Notes under the pieces: model-generated
Databases searched by the model: none
Told to the model about the DNA's origin: nothing
What the model saw: only the letters and a program-made list of their open reading frames with translations
Made by a program: the position numbers and the translations under genes
Part shown: positions 1 to 10,489 of the stretch, one piece after another
Layout of the letters: each line of letters opens with the position of its first letter
Position numbering within the stretch: position 1 is the first letter of the stretch
DNA from: Myxococcales bacterium
GTDB taxonomy: Bacteria; Myxococcota_A; Polyangia; Haliangiales; Haliangiaceae
Assembly (NCBI GenBank): GCA_016706545.1
Contig: JADJJK010000016.1
Coordinates: 62,001 to 126,000, forward strand
Direction: 5' to 3'
Length of the DNA stretch: 64,000 bases

Positions 1-1295
1 ACCTCGAGCTCCTCGTAGTCCCACACCTTGTCGACGGTGGAGTACTCGCGGTCGCCGGCGAACACCGGCTCCTGGTTCTGGTAGCCGGCGGCGAACATCA
101 CGTTGCCGCGCTTGTTCGAGGTGCCGGTCACCAAGCTCATGTCGTAGCCAAAGCCGTCGCCGCGGGTGGACGTACCCGTGTAGATGGTGGCCTCGCTGCC
201 GTTCATGTCCTGGCGGGTGATGATGTTGACCACGCCGCCGATCGCGTCAGAGCCGTAGATCGCGGAGGCGCCGTCCTTGAGGACCTCGACGCGCTCGATC
301 ACGGCCAGCGGGATCGCGTTGATGTCGACCGAGGCATCGGCGCCAGTACCGCCCGGCACCACGCGGCGACCGTTGATCAGGGTCAGCGTGCGGTTGCTGC
401 CCAGGCCGCGCAGGTTGATGCGGGTCGAGCCGTCGCCGCCGTTGTTGGCCTGCGCGTTGATGCCGTTGGACTGCGCGGGCAGGTTCTGGAGGATGTCACC
501 GACCGTGGCGAGACCGGCGGTCTCGAGGTCGGCCTTGTCCACCACGGAGACCGGAGCGACCGTGGTCAGCTCCTTGCGCTCGATCGCCGAGCCGGTGACG
601 AGGATGATCTCGCCCTCGCCTTCGGCAGTGGCCTCGGCCTCAGCCTCGGCCAGCGCGGCGAGCTCTTCGTCGCTGAGGGTGGGCGCCGGCGGGGCCGGGG
701 CCGGCTCCGGAACCGCCACGATGGTGGAGGTCAGAGCGATCTTGGCCGAGCTGTCGGCGGCGGCCACGGTGACCGACGAGGGGTTGTGATCAGCAGCGCT
801 GATGTCGAGGATCAGATCGGCGACGGCCATGTCCTTGAGGACGAAGAGGCCGTCCGCGTCGGTCTGCGCCGTGATCTCGGTGCCCTGCACCTTGATCGTG
901 GCGTTGGCGAGGCCCGCGCCGGTCGCGCTGTCGCGGACGAGCACGGTCACGGTGCGCAGGGGAGCCGGCGGAGGCGGAGCGACCTTGGTGAGCGTCACCG
1001 CGAAGACGGTGGCCGTGCGGCCAGCCTTCACAGGCACCTCGACGGGATTGAAGCCCTCGGCGCTGACCTGAACGACCAGGTCGGTCACCGGGACCTTGGC
1101 CAACGTGAAGGTGCCGTCGGCACCTGACGTGGCCGTGAGCGGTTTGTCCTTGATCTGGATGGTCGCTCCTGCGACCCCGCCGCCATCTGTGATGACGACG
1201 CCAGTAAGGTTTCGCGTGGCCTGAGCCATTGCGGCCCCGCTCCACGCAAGTAGCAGTGAGATCACTGCAAGTGAACAAGCCAATCGCAATCTCAT
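1..1295 (-). CDS. TonB-dependent outer-membrane receptor, 5' part (cut by window edge)
   Basis: Outer-membrane active transporter that imports or binds an unknown ligand using TonB energy. Only the N-terminal ~431 residues are in the window. A signal peptide (MRLRLACSLAVISLLL..., ending near AMAQ at about residue 25) is followed by two carboxypeptidase-regulatory-like beta domains (about 28-105 and 110-190). A Pro/Ala/Glu linker comes next, then a plug domain (about 210-330) with the motifs INLRGLGSNRTLTLINGRR and VEVLKDGASAIYGSDAIGG, typical of the SusC/OAR-like group. The start was chosen because the frame opens with a signal peptide 7 bases after GGGAGG. Two regulatory-like domains before the plug are one more than most receptors of this type carry. 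The substrate cannot be told. Confidence 0.93.
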   Translation of the reverse strand, partial: MRLRLACSLAVISLLLAWSGAAMAQATRNLTGVVITDGGGVAGATIQIKDKPLTATSGADGTFTLAKVPVTDLVVQVSAEGFNPVEVPVKAGRTATVFAVTLTKVAPPPPAPLRTVTVLVRDSATGAGLANATIKVQGTEITAQTDADGLFVLKDMAVADLILDISAADHNPSSVTVAAADSSAKIALTSTIVAVPEPAPAPPAPTLSDEELAALAEAEAEATAEGEGEIILVTGSAIERKELTTVAPVSVVDKADLETAGLATVGDILQNLPAQSNGINAQANNGGDGSTRINLRGLGSNRTLTLINGRRVVPGGTGADASVDINAIPLAVIERVEVLKDGASAIYGSDAIGGVVNIITRQDMNGSEATIYTGTSTRGDGFGYDMSLVTGTSNKRGNVMFAAGYQNQEPVFAGDREYSTVDKVWDYEELE

Positions 1296-1699
1296 GTGGG
1301 CCTCCCTTGGTCCGGTCTGCATTCTTCCACCACGGCTCGTTGATGAGCAAGGTGAAGGGGACATGACTTCACGCGCGAAAGTCGTCGCAGGCTCGTTCCT
1401 GCGAGGCGAAGCTCCAGCGTGCGCAGCGGTCATACGGGAGAACACTTCTCATTGCGCGTCCTCTGACGCGATACGTACCGCCTGACCCCTGATGGCAATT
1501 TGTTAGGGGGTGCGTGCCGCGGGACACAGCCAAATGTCGCAGGTAGCCCCGTTTTTAGAGACTTTTATGTGTCGATTTTGGCAAGGAAAGTTAGCCGGTT
1601 ATGTTCAAAACCGTAACGTTAGCAACACATTGAAATCACGTGAGGTAACGCACTGATGCGTCAACGCCTCAGAAATGGCTACAGATCTCTCCACCTTCC
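1296..1699. other. 404-bp intergenic region, AT-rich in its right half
   Basis: This region lies between the end of ndh (1700) and the start of the receptor, both on the minus strand. From about 1500 to 1680 it is clearly more AT-rich than the surrounding genes. It contains an 8-bp palindrome TAACGTTA near 1613 and a small inverted repeat ACGCA/TGCGT at 1648-1661. It probably holds the receptor promoter, but I see no convincing -35/-10 pair. The short frame at 1294-1485 has no codon bias or homology I recognise. Confidence 0.5.
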
Positions 1700-3073
1700 C
1701 TAATTTCGCTTTTCCCGTCCGATTACAGGCTCATCAGACGCGCTGGGAAGTCCGATGACCTGGCCTGGAGCCCCCAGCGTCGCACCACCCTGCTCATCAA
1801 TCCCCCCAACGTGCGGCAACTCGCCCACGGAACCAGTGATGAGGCGCGCGCCGCGCTGGAAGGTCACCCATGACCAGACCCAGTGGAACATCACCAGGAG
1901 CCGATTGCGAAAGCCGACGAGGAACGCGATGTGGATGGCCCACCAAAGGAGATACGCCAGGTGACCGTGGCCCTGGTACCCGCTGGTGGCCACCACCGCC
2001 GAGGAGCGACCGATCGTCGCCATCGAGCCCTTGTCGCGGTAGCGAAACGGCTGGCGCGACGCGCTCGGCTTGCCCCGTACGTCCCGGGCGATGAGCTGCG
2101 CGACGTGCCGGCCTTGCTGCAACGCGGCCTGCGCCACGCCGGGGACCTCGCGCCCCTCGCTGACGACCTTGGCCAGGTCGCCCACGACGAAGATCTCGGG
2201 GTGTCCGGCGAGCGAGAGGTCGGGCTGCACCTCGACGCGGCCGGCGCGGTCCCGCGGCGCTGGCAGCGTGGCGCCGATGGCCGCCCCCTCGACGCCCGCG
2301 GCCCAGAGCACCGTGCGCGCAGCGAGCACCTCGTCGCCCTGCGCGTTGTGGATCTTGACCGTCCTCCCGTCGATCGCGACCACCCGGCTCTTCACCTTCA
2401 CCTCTACATGGCGCCGCTCCAGCGAGCGCTGCGCCGCGGTGGAGAGCTTGGCCGGATAGGCGGAGAGGATGCGGTCGCGCCCCTCCACCAGGAGCACCCG
2501 AACCTGCGTGGGATCGATGCGCCTGAAGTCGCGGGCGAGGGTATGTAAGCCGATCTCGCCCAGCGCGCCCGCCAGCTCCACCCCTGTGGGCCCTCCGCCC
2601 ACCACCACGAAGGTCAACCACGCTCGCTGCTCCGCGGGGTCGACCTCGCGCTCGGCGGCCTCGTAGGCCAAGAACACCCGCCGCCTGATCTCGAGCGCGT
2701 CTTCGATGGACTTGAGCCCGGGGGCCACGGCGCTCCAGTCGTTGCCGAAGTACGAGTGGGTGGCGCCGGCGGCCACCACGAGGTAGTCGTAGGTCAGCTC
2801 GCCGCCGTCGAGCACGAGCTTGCGCCGCGCAGCGTCGACGGACTTGGCCTCGGCCAGCAGGACGCGCGCGTTGCGCTGATCCTTGAGCACGGCCCGGATG
2901 GGGTACGCGATGTCGCCGGGGCTCAGGGCGGCGGTGGCCACCTGATAGAGGAGCGGCTGGAAGAGGTGATGGTTGCGCCGGTCGACCAGCGTGATGGCGA
3001 GGTCCTCCTTGGCCAGCTTGCGCGCCACCTCCAGCCCGGCAAATCCGCCCCCAACGATGACCAGGTGCTTCAT
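1700..3073 (-). CDS. ndh: type II NADH:quinone oxidoreductase (NDH-2)
   Basis: Single-subunit, non-proton-pumping NADH dehydrogenase that passes electrons from NADH through FAD to quinone at the inner membrane face. The 457-residue protein opens with the FAD-binding Rossmann motif GGGFAG (8-13). The second dinucleotide motif GGGPTGVELAG lies near residue 158 for NADH. The quinone-site type motif AQAALQQG is in the C-terminal half, and the hydrophobic stretch AYLLWWAIHIAFLVGFRNRL fits the membrane-anchoring C-terminus of the family. Length and motif order are normal. The gene is monocistronic as far as can be seen. Its start lies about 140 bp from the divergent cyclo-ligase gene. Confidence 0.93.
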   Translation of the reverse strand: MKHLVIVGGGFAGLEVARKLAKEDLAITLVDRRNHHLFQPLLYQVATAALSPGDIAYPIRAVLKDQRNARVLLAEAKSVDAARRKLVLDGGELTYDYLVVAAGATHSYFGNDWSAVAPGLKSIEDALEIRRRVFLAYEAAEREVDPAEQRAWLTFVVVGGGPTGVELAGALGEIGLHTLARDFRRIDPTQVRVLLVEGRDRILSAYPAKLSTAAQRSLERRHVEVKVKSRVVAIDGRTVKIHNAQGDEVLAARTVLWAAGVEGAAIGATLPAPRDRAGRVEVQPDLSLAGHPEIFVVGDLAKVVSEGREVPGVAQAALQQGRHVAQLIARDVRGKPSASRQPFRYRDKGSMATIGRSSAVVATSGYQGHGHLAYLLWWAIHIAFLVGFRNRLLVMFHWVWSWVTFQRGARLITGSVGELPHVGGIDEQGGATLGAPGQVIGLPSASDEPVIGREKRN

Positions 3074-3158
3074 ATGAAGCTTACGATGCCTGGTTTTGGC
3101 AGTTTCGTAGCAATCGCGAGCCGGGCACTTGATCGGGCTGGCACGCCTCGATCATGAT

Positions 3159-3177
3159 GGCCCGGTTTTGGCGGGCC
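3159..3177. repeat. perfect 6-bp inverted repeat before the cyclo-ligase gene
   Basis: GGCCCG and CGGGCC are separated by a 7-base loop and sit 14-35 bases before the possible starts of the cyclo-ligase gene, in the divergent gap with ndh. It could be an operator or a leader hairpin. No function can be inferred. Confidence 0.3.
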
Positions 3178-3190
3178 TCTCGCCAGGCGA

Positions 3191-3811
3191 TTGATCCGAG
3201 TGTATTGCTCCGTGACTTCAGATGCTTCCGATGGTTCCGCGCGCCACACCAAGAGCGCGCTGCGCTCGCGTGCGCTGGCGTGTCGAGACCAGCTCACCGA
3301 AGAGAGCCGCGCGCTGGCAGCGCGGGCGGTGGCGGTCCGTGGCGAGGCCGTCCTGGCCGGGCTGTCGCCAGGATCCGTGATCGCGCTCTATGCCGCCAAG
3401 GGCTCGGAGCTGGAGGTGCGCGAGCTAGACGAGTCCGCCCGACGGCTGGGGCAGGCCGTGGTCTATCCGCGGGTGGTGCGCGGCCAGCCGTGGCTGGACT
3501 TCCACCTCGCCGAGCCCGCGCAGCTCACGGTTGGGGCCTTTGGCCTGCGCGAGCCGGCGGCGACCTTCCCGCTGGTGCCGCTGCCACAGATCGCCGCGTT
3601 CTTTGTGCCGGGCCTGGCGTTCGACGAGACCGGGGCCCGGCTGGGGTGGGGGCGAGGGTACTACGACAGCACGTTTGTCAGGGCACCGCGCGCGTGGCGC
3701 GTGGGTGTCGCGTTCGAGTGTCAGGTGGTCGAGCACGTCCCGCGCGCCGCCCACGACATCCTCCTGCATGAACTCCTCACGGAAGCCAGACAGCGCAGCT
3801 TCGGCGCCTAG
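3191..3811 (+). CDS. 5-formyltetrahydrofolate cyclo-ligase (MTHFS)
   Basis: ATP-dependent enzyme that converts 5-formyl-THF to 5,10-methenyl-THF in the cytosolic one-carbon pool. The ATP/substrate motif LGWGRGYYDS lies near residue 150, and the order of conserved blocks (ALRSRALACRDQL, IALYAAKGSELEV, FFVPGLAFDE) matches the family at normal length. The start is uncertain. The frame opens at TTG 3191, but GTG 3200 or GTG 3212 would remove only residues before the conserved KSALR block. It lies 14 bp before rny and is probably co-transcribed with it. Confidence 0.9.
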   Translation: MIRVYCSVTSDASDGSARHTKSALRSRALACRDQLTEESRALAARAVAVRGEAVLAGLSPGSVIALYAAKGSELEVRELDESARRLGQAVVYPRVVRGQPWLDFHLAEPAQLTVGAFGLREPAATFPLVPLPQIAAFFVPGLAFDETGARLGWGRGYYDSTFVRAPRAWRVGVAFECQVVEHVPRAAHDILLHELLTEARQRSFGA

Positions 3812-3825
3812 GCTCTGATCTCCTT

Positions 3826-5409
3826 ATGCTCCCATTGTACATCGCGTTGGGCATCGTCCTCGGGGCAACCCTTGGCATCTTCATCGGACGCCTCCTGGGC
3901 AAGGGGGCCGCGTCGTCGGGTGGCACCGAGCTGGCAGAGGCGGAGGCCGCCAAGATCCGCACGGCCGCCGCCGCCGAGATCGCGGCCTTGCGGCAGGCCG
4001 CCGAGGTCGACGGCAAGGAGACCGCGCTGCGCCTCAAGAACGAGGCCGAGGAAGAGCTCCGCGCGCGGCGAACCGAGCTAGGCAAGCGCGACGAGGCGAT
4101 GGTCCAGCGCGAGCGCGAGCTCGAGCGCGGGCGGCGGGATCTCGAGCGACGCGGCGGCGACCTGGAGAAGAAGGAGCGCAGCGTCGAGGGCAAGCTCAAG
4201 CAGGCGGAGTCCGCGGTCGAGAAGGCCGAGGCGGCGCAGGAAGAGGCCAAGCAGCGGCTCGAGGAGATCGCCGGCATGTCGGCGGACCAGGCGCGACAGC
4301 GGCTGGAAGAAGAGGTCCGCGAGCAGGCGATGGCCGACGCCGCCCTCGAGATCAAGAAGATCCAGGATCAGGCTGAGAAGGAAGCCGCCGGCCGCGCCAA
4401 GACCATCGTCGCCACCGCGATCCAGCGGTACGCCAGCGAGTTCGTCCACGAGCGCACCGTGGCGGTGATCCCGCTGCCCTCGGATGATCTCAAGGGGCGG
4501 CTCATCGGGCGCGAGGGACGCAACATCCGCGCGCTGGAGGCGGCGACCGGGATCGATCTCATCATCGATGACACGTCCGAGGCCATCACCATCTCGTGCT
4601 TCAACCCGGTGCGGCGAGAGATCGCGCGCCTGGCGATCTCGGCGCTGGTGGCCGACGGCCGCATCCACCCGACGCGCATCGAAGAGCTGGTGCGCAAGGC
4701 GGAGAAGGACGTCGACAAGGTCTGCAAGGAGGCGGGCGAGCGCGCGGTGTTCGACCTGGGCCTGCACCGCGTCCACCCGGATCTGGTGAAGCTCCTGGGC
4801 CGGCTCAAGTTCCGCCAGTCCTACGCGCAGAACGTGCTCCTGCACTCGGTGGAGGTCGGCTACCTGGCCGGCCTGATGGCGGCGGAGCTCGGCAGCAACG
4901 TCAAGCTGGCGCGGCGCGCCGGGCTCCTGCACGACATCGGCAAGGCGGTGGACCACGAGCAGGAGGGGCCGCACGGCGAGGTCGGCGCGGCGCTGGCGCG
5001 CAAGTTTGGCGAGTCCCCCAAGGTGTGTCAGGCCATCGCGGCGCACCACGGAGATCAGGTCGATCACGTCGATCCGCGGCCGTCGTCCGTGCTGGACCAC
5101 CTGGTGGCCGCCGCCAACGCGCTGTCGGCGGCGCGGCCGGGCGCGCGCCGAGAGCAGCTCGCTTCGTACGTCAAGCGGCTCGAGGATCTCGAGGCGATGT
5201 GCAAGCGGCACAGCGGCGTCGAGCGAGTGTTCGCCCTGCAGGCTGGTCGCGAGGTGCGCGTCATGGTCCTAAACGATCAGATCGACGACGCCAAGGCGCT
5301 GCTCCTGTCCAAGGAGATCGCGCACACCATCGAGAACGAGGCCAGCTACGCCGGCCAGGTGCGGGTGGTGGTGGTGCGAGAGACGCGCGCCTCTGACTAC
5401 GCGCGCTGA
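3826..5409 (+). CDS. rny: ribonuclease Y
   Basis: Membrane-anchored endoribonuclease that starts mRNA decay. Residues 1-22 form a Gly-rich transmembrane helix (LYIALGIVLGATLGIFIGRL). Residues about 30-195 are a long charged coiled coil. A KH RNA-binding domain follows at about 213-280 (motif GRLIGREGRNIRALEAATG). An HD phosphohydrolase domain is at about 340-435 with LLHDIGK and AIAAHHGD as metal ligands. The 527-residue length is normal. It follows the cyclo-ligase gene by 14 bp. Confidence 0.96.
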   Translation: MLPLYIALGIVLGATLGIFIGRLLGKGAASSGGTELAEAEAAKIRTAAAAEIAALRQAAEVDGKETALRLKNEAEEELRARRTELGKRDEAMVQRERELERGRRDLERRGGDLEKKERSVEGKLKQAESAVEKAEAAQEEAKQRLEEIAGMSADQARQRLEEEVREQAMADAALEIKKIQDQAEKEAAGRAKTIVATAIQRYASEFVHERTVAVIPLPSDDLKGRLIGREGRNIRALEAATGIDLIIDDTSEAITISCFNPVRREIARLAISALVADGRIHPTRIEELVRKAEKDVDKVCKEAGERAVFDLGLHRVHPDLVKLLGRLKFRQSYAQNVLLHSVEVGYLAGLMAAELGSNVKLARRAGLLHDIGKAVDHEQEGPHGEVGAALARKFGESPKVCQAIAAHHGDQVDHVDPRPSSVLDHLVAAANALSAARPGARREQLASYVKRLEDLEAMCKRHSGVERVFALQAGREVRVMVLNDQIDDAKALLLSKEIAHTIENEASYAGQVRVVVVRETRASDYAR

Positions 5410-5512
5410 GCGACGCCGCGCTGCGGCTCGGGCCAGCGGCGCCGTCGCGGCCGACCTTGCAGGCGCAAATGCCATGGCGCCGGGCGGGGCTCTTCCGCTA
5501 TCGTAGCAGGCG

Positions 5513-5947
5513 ATGGAGCCGCGCTTCGTGCTGGAGGTGACCGCTCGCCCGTCCGATATCGACGAACTCGACCACGTGTCAAACCTCGTCTACGTGCGGT
5601 GGATCCAGGAGGTGGCGGTGGCGCACTCGGCGGCGGTGGGCTGGGACGTGAACCAGTACCGCAAGTTCGGCGCGATCTTCTTGGTCCGCCGTCACGAGAT
5701 CGACTACATCGCCCCGGTCATGCTGGACCAGACCGTGCGCCTCGAGACCTGGATCGAGTCGTGGAAGGCGGCGTCATGTGTCCGGCGCACCGAGCTGTTT
5801 CGCGGCCACGATGGCCAGCTCATCGCGCGGGGCAGCACCACGTGGGCCTTCGTCGGCTTCGCCGATGGCCGACCGCAGCGCATCCCTGAGCAGATCCACC
5901 GGAACCTGGGGGCCTGGGCGAGCGGCCAAGCCAAGAGCCAAGCGTAG
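5513..5947 (+). CDS. acyl-CoA thioesterase, hotdog fold (4HBT type)
   Basis: Small hotdog-fold thioesterase, probably hydrolysing an acyl-CoA or acyl-ACP in the cytosol. The N-terminal block SDIDELDHVSNLVYVRWIQE matches the D-x-x-x-H-x-N-N-x-x-Y-x-x-W pattern of the 4-hydroxybenzoyl-CoA/YbgC group, with Ser in place of the first Asn. The 144-residue length is typical and forms one domain. The substrate cannot be predicted. It is convergent with the MenH-like gene; the 57-bp gap is filled with GGCTTGG/TGGCTCA-like short repeats. Confidence 0.85.
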   Translation: MEPRFVLEVTARPSDIDELDHVSNLVYVRWIQEVAVAHSAAVGWDVNQYRKFGAIFLVRRHEIDYIAPVMLDQTVRLETWIESWKAASCVRRTELFRGHDGQLIARGSTTWAFVGFADGRPQRIPEQIHRNLGAWASGQAKSQA

Positions 5948-6004
5948 GCCTGACGCGGGCTCGGCTTGGGCTCGGCGTTGGCTTGGGTCTGGCTCAGGCC
6001 TGGC

Positions 6005-6745
6005 TCAAGGCTGGCTCAGGCGCGCCAGCAGGCGAGCCAGGGCGCGCGGTTGCTCCAGCGGGACGTCGTGCCCGGCGTCGGGGACCAGGTGCAGCGGCAG
6101 CGCGGGGGCCAGGCTCACCGCGGCGACAGCGAGAGCGCGAAACTTGGCGTCTTCGGCGCCGACCACTAGCTGGGCGCGCGCAGCCGCCGCCGACAGCGCG
6201 GCGCGATAGTCGGGCATCGCCGCCAGGCCCATGTGCGTGAGGCTGCGGGCCAGCTCCGCCGCGCGGTGATGACGGCGCACGGCGCGGCGCGCCGCAGCCG
6301 CCGCGCCGGCCACGCGGGTCTGCGTCGCGAACAGGTCCTGCGCTTCCCAGCGCGCGGCGAACGCCTCCACTCCTTCCTGGAGGAGCAGCTCCACCCACGC
6401 GGCGTCCGCGCGCTGACGCGACGCGCGCTCTGCGCTGGGCAGCCCGGGGTTGACGCCGATCAAGATCGCGCGCCGCGTCAGGCCCTCCGCCAGGAGCCCC
6501 AGCGCCACGCGCGCCCCCAGCGAGTACCCGACCACCACCGCCTGCGACAGCGCTGGACCAACCCGCTCGCAGATCGCCTCCAGGTTCGCACGCCAGCCGT
6601 CCTGCACCGGCGGCCCCTCACCATGTCCTGGCAGATCCACGGCCAGCAACTGGTCGCCCGCTGGCAGCTCGGGTTGCCAGTGCCGGCAGACCTCATCCCA
6701 GGTGGTGCGGTCGCCCGTGAAACCATGCAGCAAGATCGCGATCAT
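6005..6745 (-). CDS. alpha/beta hydrolase, MenH-like
   Basis: Alpha/beta-hydrolase resembling 2-succinyl-6-hydroxy-2,4-cyclohexadiene-1-carboxylate synthase of menaquinone synthesis. Visible elements are the oxyanion region LLHGFTGDRTTW (4-15), the strand DLPGHGEG, the nucleophile elbow GYSLGARVALG, the MenH-type block LIGVNPGL..., and the catalytic His in PDAGHDVPLEQP near the C-terminus. I chose ATG 6745 because it directly precedes the first beta strand (IAILLHG). The frame stays open to 6883 without recognisable sequence. No other men gene lies in the window, so a related hydrolase role is possible. Confidence 0.78.
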   Translation of the reverse strand: MIAILLHGFTGDRTTWDEVCRHWQPELPAGDQLLAVDLPGHGEGPPVQDGWRANLEAICERVGPALSQAVVVGYSLGARVALGLLAEGLTRRAILIGVNPGLPSAERASRQRADAAWVELLLQEGVEAFAARWEAQDLFATQTRVAGAAAAARRAVRRHHRAAELARSLTHMGLAAMPDYRAALSAAAARAQLVVGAEDAKFRALAVAAVSLAPALPLHLVPDAGHDVPLEQPRALARLLARLSQP

Positions 6746-6924
6746 CTTCGAGAACCCGCGGCGAACGTGCCCCACTCCAAGGGCGCGCGCAACCGGCTGG
6801 TCGGCTTGCCACGAGGTCTGCCGACCCTGCGATGACAGCCGTGCGCAGTACGCGCCAAGCCGTTGATCTCGTGGGTGTCGCACGCGACAGCGACTTGGCC
6901 AGAGACTTGCTTTATCGACCTCCC

Positions 6925-8436
6925 ATGAAGCTCGCCTCCGCGTCCTTGCTGCTGGCCATCGTCACCGGGTGCTCCACTGAGCTGGTCGCTCCTGAGACCG
7001 GCGCGATCGATGAGTACGTCAAGGCCCTGCCCTACCTGCCGGTGCAGAACCCGGTGGTGGAGCAAGGCGCTCGCAGCGCGGCTGCCCGCGACGGGGACTA
7101 CTCCTGCACCACCCAGAACCTGCGCGAGACGCGGCAGTACGACCGGATCGTGGCGTACGCCGCCAACTCCGACTCGCTGTGGCCAGGCGCGCTGGTGGCC
7201 GGAGACTCGCTCTACAGCGGCCTGTTCTCGCAGATCGTGATGCCGCGCCGCCCCATGACCATCTCGGTGAGCCTGGAGAACCTGGCTGGCACCAAGAAGG
7301 CCACGGTCGCCGAGCCGAGCCTGTCGGCGTACCGCGAGGCGCTCAGCGACATCGTCAGCAAGACGATCACCGGCTCCACCGCCGCCAACATCTTCTCCGA
7401 GATCGAAGAGGTCCACACCGAGCAGCAGCTCGGGCTGGCGCTCGGCGTCAGCGTGGGCTGGGCGCTGGGCACCGCGAGCCTCAAGTCCAGCTTCGACTTC
7501 TCCAAGCGCGACACCCGCAGCCGGTTCGTGGTCCGCTTCACCCAGGGCTACTACACGGTGGACCTGGACGCACCGGAGTCGCCGAGCGCGATGCTGGCGC
7601 AGAACGTGCCGCTCACCGCGGTGCAAGAGAAGATGAACGACACCAACCCGCCGCTGTACGTCTCGTCGATCACGTACGGCCGGATGGTGGTGTTCACGTT
7701 CGAGTCGGAGTACTCCGCCGACGAGATGGCCGCCGCGCTGGAGTTCGCCTACTCCGGCGGCGTCGACGTCAGCGGCGACGTCTCGGTGACGTACAAGGAC
7801 ATCATCTCGCGCAGCAAGATCACGGCGTTCATCCTGGGCGGCTCCGGCGGGGACGCCACCCAGACCATCAACAGCTACGAGGCGCTCATCGCCTTCATCA
7901 AGAACGGCGGCGACTACTCCGCCGCGTCGCCGGGCGCCCCCATCGCGTACAAGCTCAACTACCTGCGTGACAACTCGCCGGCGCGCATGTCCTTCACCAC
8001 CGACTACAGCGTGAAGGAGTGCAGCCGGGTGGCCCAGAAGGTCAAGGTCACCTTGAAGAGCATCACCGTGGAGTCCGCCGGCGGCGACAGCGGCGACGAC
8101 CTGGAGCTGTACGGCACGGTCTCCGCGCTGGGCACCTCCGCCGCCACGCTGTTCAACAAGGGATCGAGCACGGCGGTCACCATCCGCCAGGGTGAGACCT
8201 TCCCCAACGGCGCGTTCGTCAACGAGGCGATCATCGACGTCACCCCGGCCGCGGGCTCCACCATCCGCCTGTCCGCCAACATCTGGGACGCGGACGGCTT
8301 CCTCAACGGGGATGACCTGATCGGCAACGAGCTCGTCCTCAACCCGTTCGAGACCGGCTGGCGCCGCGAGCGCACCATGATCTTGACCGGCTCGGACGCC
8401 CGCGTGAAGCTGCTCTTTGGGCTCGAGCCTATCTGA
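6925..8436 (+). CDS. cholesterol-dependent-cytolysin-like lipoprotein with replaced domain 4
   Basis: Predicted pore-forming protein of the thiol-activated cytolysin superfamily, 503 residues. It starts with a lipoprotein signal (LLLAIVTGC, lipidated Cys16). Residues about 60-370 follow the CDC domains 1-3 block by block: LWPGALVAGDSL, MPRRPMTISVSL, YYTVDLDAP (near 208), LYVSSITYGRMVVFTFES, AFILGG (near 304, the Gly-Gly bend) and YLRDN (near 347). The family's membrane-binding domain 4 with the Trp-rich undecapeptide is absent. In its place, residues about 375-503 form a beta-rich domain with an acidic DADGFLNGDDL loop. The start at 6925 fits the lipobox; the frame is open to 6832. It is divergent from the MenH-like gene. 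No partner cytolysin gene is adjacent. Homology of the core is seen directly; the target membrane and role are unknown. Confidence 0.88.
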   Translation: MKLASASLLLAIVTGCSTELVAPETGAIDEYVKALPYLPVQNPVVEQGARSAAARDGDYSCTTQNLRETRQYDRIVAYAANSDSLWPGALVAGDSLYSGLFSQIVMPRRPMTISVSLENLAGTKKATVAEPSLSAYREALSDIVSKTITGSTAANIFSEIEEVHTEQQLGLALGVSVGWALGTASLKSSFDFSKRDTRSRFVVRFTQGYYTVDLDAPESPSAMLAQNVPLTAVQEKMNDTNPPLYVSSITYGRMVVFTFESEYSADEMAAALEFAYSGGVDVSGDVSVTYKDIISRSKITAFILGGSGGDATQTINSYEALIAFIKNGGDYSAASPGAPIAYKLNYLRDNSPARMSFTTDYSVKECSRVAQKVKVTLKSITVESAGGDSGDDLELYGTVSALGTSAATLFNKGSSTAVTIRQGETFPNGAFVNEAIIDVTPAAGSTIRLSANIWDADGFLNGDDLIGNELVLNPFETGWRRERTMILTGSDARVKLLFGLEPI

Positions 8437-8460
8437 CCGCGAGCGCCTCGGGCTCGCCAG

Positions 8461-8526
8461 GTTGCTCGCTCTCGCTCGTCAGGTTGCTCGCTCTCGCTCG
8501 TCAGGTTGCTCGCTCTCGCTCGTCAG
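8461..8526. repeat. 22-bp tandem repeat, 3 perfect copies
   Basis: The unit GTTGCTCGCTCTCGCTCGTC+AG is repeated at 8461, 8483 and 8505, with a degenerate start at about 8447. It lies in the convergent gap between the cytolysin-like gene and folE. Confidence 0.9.
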
Positions 8527-8554
8527 GCTGCTGTCTTCCGCCCTCGCCGGGCGG

Positions 8555-8575
8555 GCCGGCGACCGATGAGCCGGC
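8555..8575. terminator. hairpin between convergent genes, candidate bidirectional terminator
   Basis: GCCGGC on both sides of a 9-base loop, in the 180-bp gap between the cytolysin-like gene (+) and folE (-). A short T-containing tract (TCTCTGTTTT) follows on the plus strand. The stem is only 6 bp, so this is tentative. Confidence 0.35.
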
Positions 8576-8616
8576 GAGCTTCTCTGTTTTCGGGGTTTTC
8601 GGGGCGCGAGCGCAGG

Positions 8617-10391
<1,775 letters not shown>

Positions 10392-10489
10392 AAGTCAGGC
10401 ATATCACGCGCCGAGGGCGTTTTCGCTGGCGCCCAAGGACGCCGCTCCGAGGCGCCTTGCCTGCGCGGTCAGCCACGCCCTGTCCCGAC

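Noticed and set aside
1294..1485. 63-codon plus-strand frame in the receptor promoter region
   Set aside because: No ribosome-binding site, no recognisable sequence, and it overlaps the start of the receptor on the other strand.
3074..3190. Possible 6S RNA upstream of the cyclo-ligase gene, as in many proteobacteria
   Set aside because: The gap is only 117 bp, shorter than 6S RNA, and no long rod-like pairing with a central bubble can be drawn.
8461..8526. Short regular repeats considered as a CRISPR array
   Set aside because: Units are directly adjacent without spacers; the same holds for all other arrays in the window.
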